DNA from: Marinobacter mangrovi
Lineage (GTDB): Bacteria; Pseudomonadota; Gammaproteobacteria; Pseudomonadales; Oleiphilaceae
DNA length: 64,000 nucleotides
Direction: 5' to 3'
Assembly (NCBI RefSeq): GCF_016798325.1
Contig: NZ_JAERVO010000004.1
Span: 186,001 to 250,000 of the forward strand
Within the stretch, counting starts at the first letter, position 1. Each line of letters starts with the position of its first letter. Position numbers and translations under genes: made by a program. Below are positions 61,184-64,000 of the stretch, piece by piece. The notes beneath the pieces were generated by a model. The model was not told the DNA's origin, searched no databases, and worked only from the letters and a program-made list of their open reading frames with translations.

Positions 61184-62167
61184 ATGACATCCCAAGCCGA
61201 CAAGCCGATTGTGACCGTCCTGACCGCTCCCGGAGAACAGGAACCGCCCGGTATGGACGCGGTTCGCAAGCGGGCTGAAGTGCGTTTTGCCTCGGACGAG
61301 GCGACGCTGCGGGACGCCCTGCCGGGTTCCCGGGTGATGATGGTGACGGACTTCCGGACGGAGGCCTTCGAGGCCGCCTGGCCGGAGGCCGACAAGCTGG
61401 AATGGATCCACGCCACCAGCGCCGGTGTGGATGCGTTGATGTTCCCGGCCCTGATCGACAGCGACGTGACCGTGACCAATGCCCAGGGCATTTTTGACCG
61501 CACCATTGCGGAATACGTGCTGTGTTCGATCCTGATGTACTGCAAGGATTTCCCCCACTCGATCCGACTGCAGCAGGCTCACCAGTGGAAGCACCGGGAT
61601 ACCGAACGGGCCCAGGGGCAGCGGGTTCTGGTTGTCGGCGCGGGTTCCATCGGCCGTCAGATTGCCCGCCTGTGCAGCGCGATTGGTCTCAAGGTGCACG
61701 GCACGGCCCGCACTGCGCGTGACAGCGACCCGGATTTCGAAGCGGTCCACGGCAACGATGACCTGATGGAGCAGCTGGGGCTGGCGGATTTCGTGGTGGT
61801 GGCCGCACCGCTGACGCCGCAAACCGAAGGGTTGTTTGATCGCAAGGCCTTCCAGGCCATGAAGCGGACCGCACGGTTTATCAATATTGGCCGGGGACCG
61901 ATCGTCAAAACCGATGATCTGGTCGCCGCTCTGGATGCCGGGGAGATCGCCGGGGCCGGTCTGGACGTGTTTGAAGAGGAGCCCCTGCCTCCGGAGCATC
62001 CCCTGTGGGATCGCGAGAACGTGTTGATCACCGCTCACATGGCGGGGGACTTTATCGGCTGGAAAGGGGCGTTGACTGAGCAGTTCCTGGACAATTTCGA
62101 TCGTTGGAGTGCCGGGGAAAGCCTGTTCAACATCGTCGACAAGAAGCTGGGTTACGCCGCCAAGTAA
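61184..62167 (+). CDS. D-2-hydroxyacid dehydrogenase (NAD(P)-dependent)
   Basis: A 327-residue dehydrogenase. The Rossmann motif GAGSIGRQIARLC is at about residues 149-161. The catalytic set includes Arg in NIGRGPIV (about 236), Glu in GLDVFEEEPLP (about 264) and His in ITAHMAGDF (about 285). The sequence resembles the glyoxylate/hydroxypyruvate reductase-like GhrA and DdH branch; the substrate cannot be fixed. The 286 bases upstream are shared with the divergent aminotransferase gene. Confidence 0.9.
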   Translation: MTSQADKPIVTVLTAPGEQEPPGMDAVRKRAEVRFASDEATLRDALPGSRVMMVTDFRTEAFEAAWPEADKLEWIHATSAGVDALMFPALIDSDVTVTNAQGIFDRTIAEYVLCSILMYCKDFPHSIRLQQAHQWKHRDTERAQGQRVLVVGAGSIGRQIARLCSAIGLKVHGTARTARDSDPDFEAVHGNDDLMEQLGLADFVVVAAPLTPQTEGLFDRKAFQAMKRTARFINIGRGPIVKTDDLVAALDAGEIAGAGLDVFEEEPLPPEHPLWDRENVLITAHMAGDFIGWKGALTEQFLDNFDRWSAGESLFNIVDKKLGYAAK

Positions 62168-62196
62168 GCGGCGTAACCATCGGACCACTCAACCCG

Positions 62197-63348
62197 TCAA
62201 CTCAGGCGCGCGATGACCGCGTCGCCGATCTCCCGGGTCTTGCGCCGCTGACCGCTGTGTTCGGCCAGGTCGGCGGCGACCGCATTGTGAAGGGCTTCGG
62301 CCGCTTCCTCCAGCGGGCCGGATTCCTCGGCCAGCCAGGTGAGCATACGCGCCGCCGTGAACAGCATCGCGGTCGGATCCGCCAGACCCTGGCCGGCAAT
62401 GTCCGGCGCGCTGCCGTGGGTCGGTTCGAACATGGACGGCATGGAGCGGTCGTCCGGGTTCAGGTTGCAGGAGGGGGCCACGCCCATACCGCCGGACAGG
62501 ACCGCCGCGAGGTCCGTCAGGATGTCCCCTTGCAGGTTGCTCGCCACCACCACATCAAAGGCCCAGGGGCACTGCACGAACTTCATGCAGGCGGCGTCCA
62601 CCAGTTCGTGATGGGTCGCCACGTCCGGGTATTCGGCGGCAATCTCCGCAAACGCCTCCGTGTACATATCCCCCCAGTAACGCAGGGCATTGCGCTTGGT
62701 GATGATGCAGACCTGGCTCTCGCAGGTGCGCCCGTCGAGTGTCTTGAACTGCCGCGTCTGGCCGGATTCCTGGCGCGCCCGGGCGCGTGATCGGGCCTGC
62801 TCGAAACCGTGGCGGATAATCCGGTTCGTCGCGCGGCGGGTGAACACCTCCATCTGGGTGGCCACTTCGTCCTCGCTGCCGGGCCGCAGCCGGCCGCCCT
62901 GGGCCACGTATTCCCCTTCGCTGTTCTCGCGGATGACCAGCATGTCCACATCCCGCGCCCGTTCGTCGGCCAGGTATTGGCGGGCACCGGGCAGGAGCCG
63001 GGCCGGCCGCTCGCAGACCCACTGGTCGAAGCCTTTGCGCATCTGCAGCAGCGGCGCGAGGGAGATGCTGTCCGGCAGCAAATAGCGGTTCGGGTCGGTC
63101 ATCGGGCCGGGGTCGCCCAGCGCACCCAGCAGGATCGCATCAAAGTCCCGCAACTGTTCCAGTGCATTGGCCGGCATGATCTCGCCGTGGGCCTGGTGCC
63201 AACGATGCGACGGCCAGTCGAACGTCTCCCACTCCAGGTCGAGGTGGTAGCGTTCACGCAGGACATCGAGACAGCGAACGGCCTGTTCAACGACTTCCGG
63301 CCCGATGCCGTCGCCAGGTGTAACCGCGATCCGCTTGGTGGCTGTCAT
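62197..63348 (-). CDS. Isocitrate/isopropylmalate-type dehydrogenase, probable tartrate/D-malate branch
   Basis: A 383-residue beta-decarboxylating dehydrogenase. The N-terminal VTPGDGIGPEVVEQAV, the RKGFDQWVCERPARLLPG box with catalytic Arg residues (about 104-121), ENSEGEY (about 146), ITKRNALRYW with the catalytic Lys (about 212), DILTDLAAVLSGGMGVAPSCNL and EPTHGSAPDIAG are all seen. The FDQ-RP-R-LPG pattern is like tartrate and D-malate dehydrogenases rather than LeuB. GGGAG lies 5 bases before the ATG. Confidence 0.85.
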   Translation of the reverse strand: MTATKRIAVTPGDGIGPEVVEQAVRCLDVLRERYHLDLEWETFDWPSHRWHQAHGEIMPANALEQLRDFDAILLGALGDPGPMTDPNRYLLPDSISLAPLLQMRKGFDQWVCERPARLLPGARQYLADERARDVDMLVIRENSEGEYVAQGGRLRPGSEDEVATQMEVFTRRATNRIIRHGFEQARSRARARQESGQTRQFKTLDGRTCESQVCIITKRNALRYWGDMYTEAFAEIAAEYPDVATHHELVDAACMKFVQCPWAFDVVVASNLQGDILTDLAAVLSGGMGVAPSCNLNPDDRSMPSMFEPTHGSAPDIAGQGLADPTAMLFTAARMLTWLAEESGPLEEAAEALHNAVAADLAEHSGQRRKTREIGDAVIARLS

Positions 63349-63515
63349 ACGGGACTCCCTTCAGGTTGCGGGATGGTGGGTCACGGACCCCCGGTCCGTG
63401 CTGGATGCCCTCAGTGTAGCGTTACAGAACGGTCCTGCCATCCCTCGCAATGAACCTCGGGCATGCTAGAGTCATGACAAGGTTGAGTAAAAGACAGCAG
63501 AAACCGGAGTAACGA

Positions 63516-64000
63516 GTGAATCAGCCAGCCGTCCTCTTTGACGAATCCCATTGTGAGCAATGCGCCTGTGGCGAGGGTCTCGATTTTGAGATCAGTTTTG
63601 CGTTTCAGCCGATCATCGATATGCGCGATCACTCCGTCTATGCCTACGAGGCACTGGTGCGCGGTGCATCCGGCGAAGGGGCCGGCGAGGTGCTGGCGCG
63701 GGTCAATGAGCGCAACCGCTATGCCTTTGACCAGATCTGCCGGGTGAAGGCGGTCAAGCTGGCATCGCGATTGGGAATGTCCGCGCGGCTCAGCATTAAT
63801 TTCATGCCCAACGCGGTCTATCAGGCGGAATACTGCATACGCACGACTCTGGCGGCGGCGCAGACCTATCGATTTGATACGCGCAACATCATCTTCGAGG
63901 TGGTCGAAAATGAAGCGATGACGTCCGCAGACCATCTGGCCGACATCATCCGCAGCTACCAGGGCATGGGTTTCCAGACCGCGCTGGATGATTTCGGCGC
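63516..64000 (+). CDS. EAL-domain c-di-GMP phosphodiesterase-like protein (3' end outside window)
   Basis: The first 161 codons of an EAL protein. A short N-terminus with the cysteine cluster CEQCACGEG (residues 12-20) precedes the EAL core: FAFQPIIDMRDHSVYAYEALVRG, then INFMPNAVYQA, IFEVVENEAM and, at the window edge, ALDDFGA. The catalytic acidic residues visible so far are intact. GGAG is 7 bases before the GTG start at 63516. The reading frame is open to the last base, so the gene continues beyond the window. Confidence 0.88.
   Translation, partial: MNQPAVLFDESHCEQCACGEGLDFEISFAFQPIIDMRDHSVYAYEALVRGASGEGAGEVLARVNERNRYAFDQICRVKAVKLASRLGMSARLSINFMPNAVYQAEYCIRTTLAAAQTYRFDTRNIIFEVVENEAMTSADHLADIIRSYQGMGFQTALDDFG

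Noticed and set aside
63411-63935. 174-codon minus-strand open frame at the window end
   Set aside because: It is opposite the start of the EAL-domain gene, whose motifs and ribosome binding site are clear.

Overview
The window is a 64 kb piece of a gammaproteobacterial chromosome of about 60% G+C. It most resembles Marinobacter or a close relative (inference). Evidence for this: a short fatty acyl reductase of the kind known from Marinobacter wax-ester biosynthesis next to an acetyl-CoA synthetase; a Pseudomonas-like gacS/cysM/rlmD/relA/mazG block; and the standard nadB-rpoE-rseABC-mucD, lepA-lepB-rnc-era-recO-pdxJ and nadB-sdhE-ygfX blocks. Genes are densely packed on both strands. I saw no tRNA, rRNA, CRISPR array, prophage or insertion sequence, so this reads as core chromosome with a few lineage-specific insertions.

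Layout. 1-1.3 kb: end of lysS, then ung. 1.3-5.7 kb (minus): nadB, sdhE, ygfX, ygfZ and a stand-alone HDOD protein. 5.9-10.3 kb (plus): the envelope-stress cluster rpoE-rseA-rseB-rseC-mucD, with a sigma-E-like promoter in front. 10.4-13.2 kb: a CHASE-PAS-GGDEF-EAL protein whose EAL half looks inactive. 13.4-19.5 kb: lepA to pdxJ. 19.5-22.4 kb (minus): a GacS/BarA hybrid kinase. 22.8-28.3 kb: cysM, rlmD, relA, mazG. 28.6-29.4 kb: two small convergent genes that are paralogues of each other. 29.6-37.6 kb: ppc, a YbaK-HDOD fusion, adk, tsaB, uppP, a small unknown gene and rsmJ. 37.6-41.9 kb: plsB divergent from nudC-murI. 41.9-43.6 kb (minus): a methyltransferase and an MprF-C-terminus-like acyltransferase. 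44-50.6 kb: a periplasmic binding protein, a two-component pair (HDOD-histidine kinase, and REC-PAS-GGDEF-EAL regulator) and a MinD-like ATPase. 51-57.4 kb: fatty acyl reductase, acs, a CrbR/ErdR-like regulator, a 145-bp structured inverted-repeat element and a fatty acid desaturase. 57.4-64 kb: TauE/SafE permease, YceB-like lipoprotein, HAD phosphatase, CPXCG protein, aminotransferase, 2-hydroxyacid dehydrogenase, tartrate/isopropylmalate-type dehydrogenase and the start of an EAL protein.

Two themes stand out. The first is lipid and acetate metabolism: plsB, the acyl reductase, acs with its probable regulator, and the desaturase. The desaturase carries a palindrome just before its start that looks like a FabR/DesT operator, and the reductase has a sigma-54-like -24/-12 element at a sensible distance. 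The second is second-messenger and HDOD signalling: three HDOD proteins, three GGDEF and/or EAL proteins, GacS and RelA. The features most likely to be undescribed are the 145-bp element at 55863-56007, the HDOD-HisKA plus REC-PAS-GGDEF-EAL pair, the small paralogous proteins at 28.6-29.4 kb, and the regulatory sites at the lipid genes. All promoter, operator and terminator calls come from reading the sequence and have not been tested.
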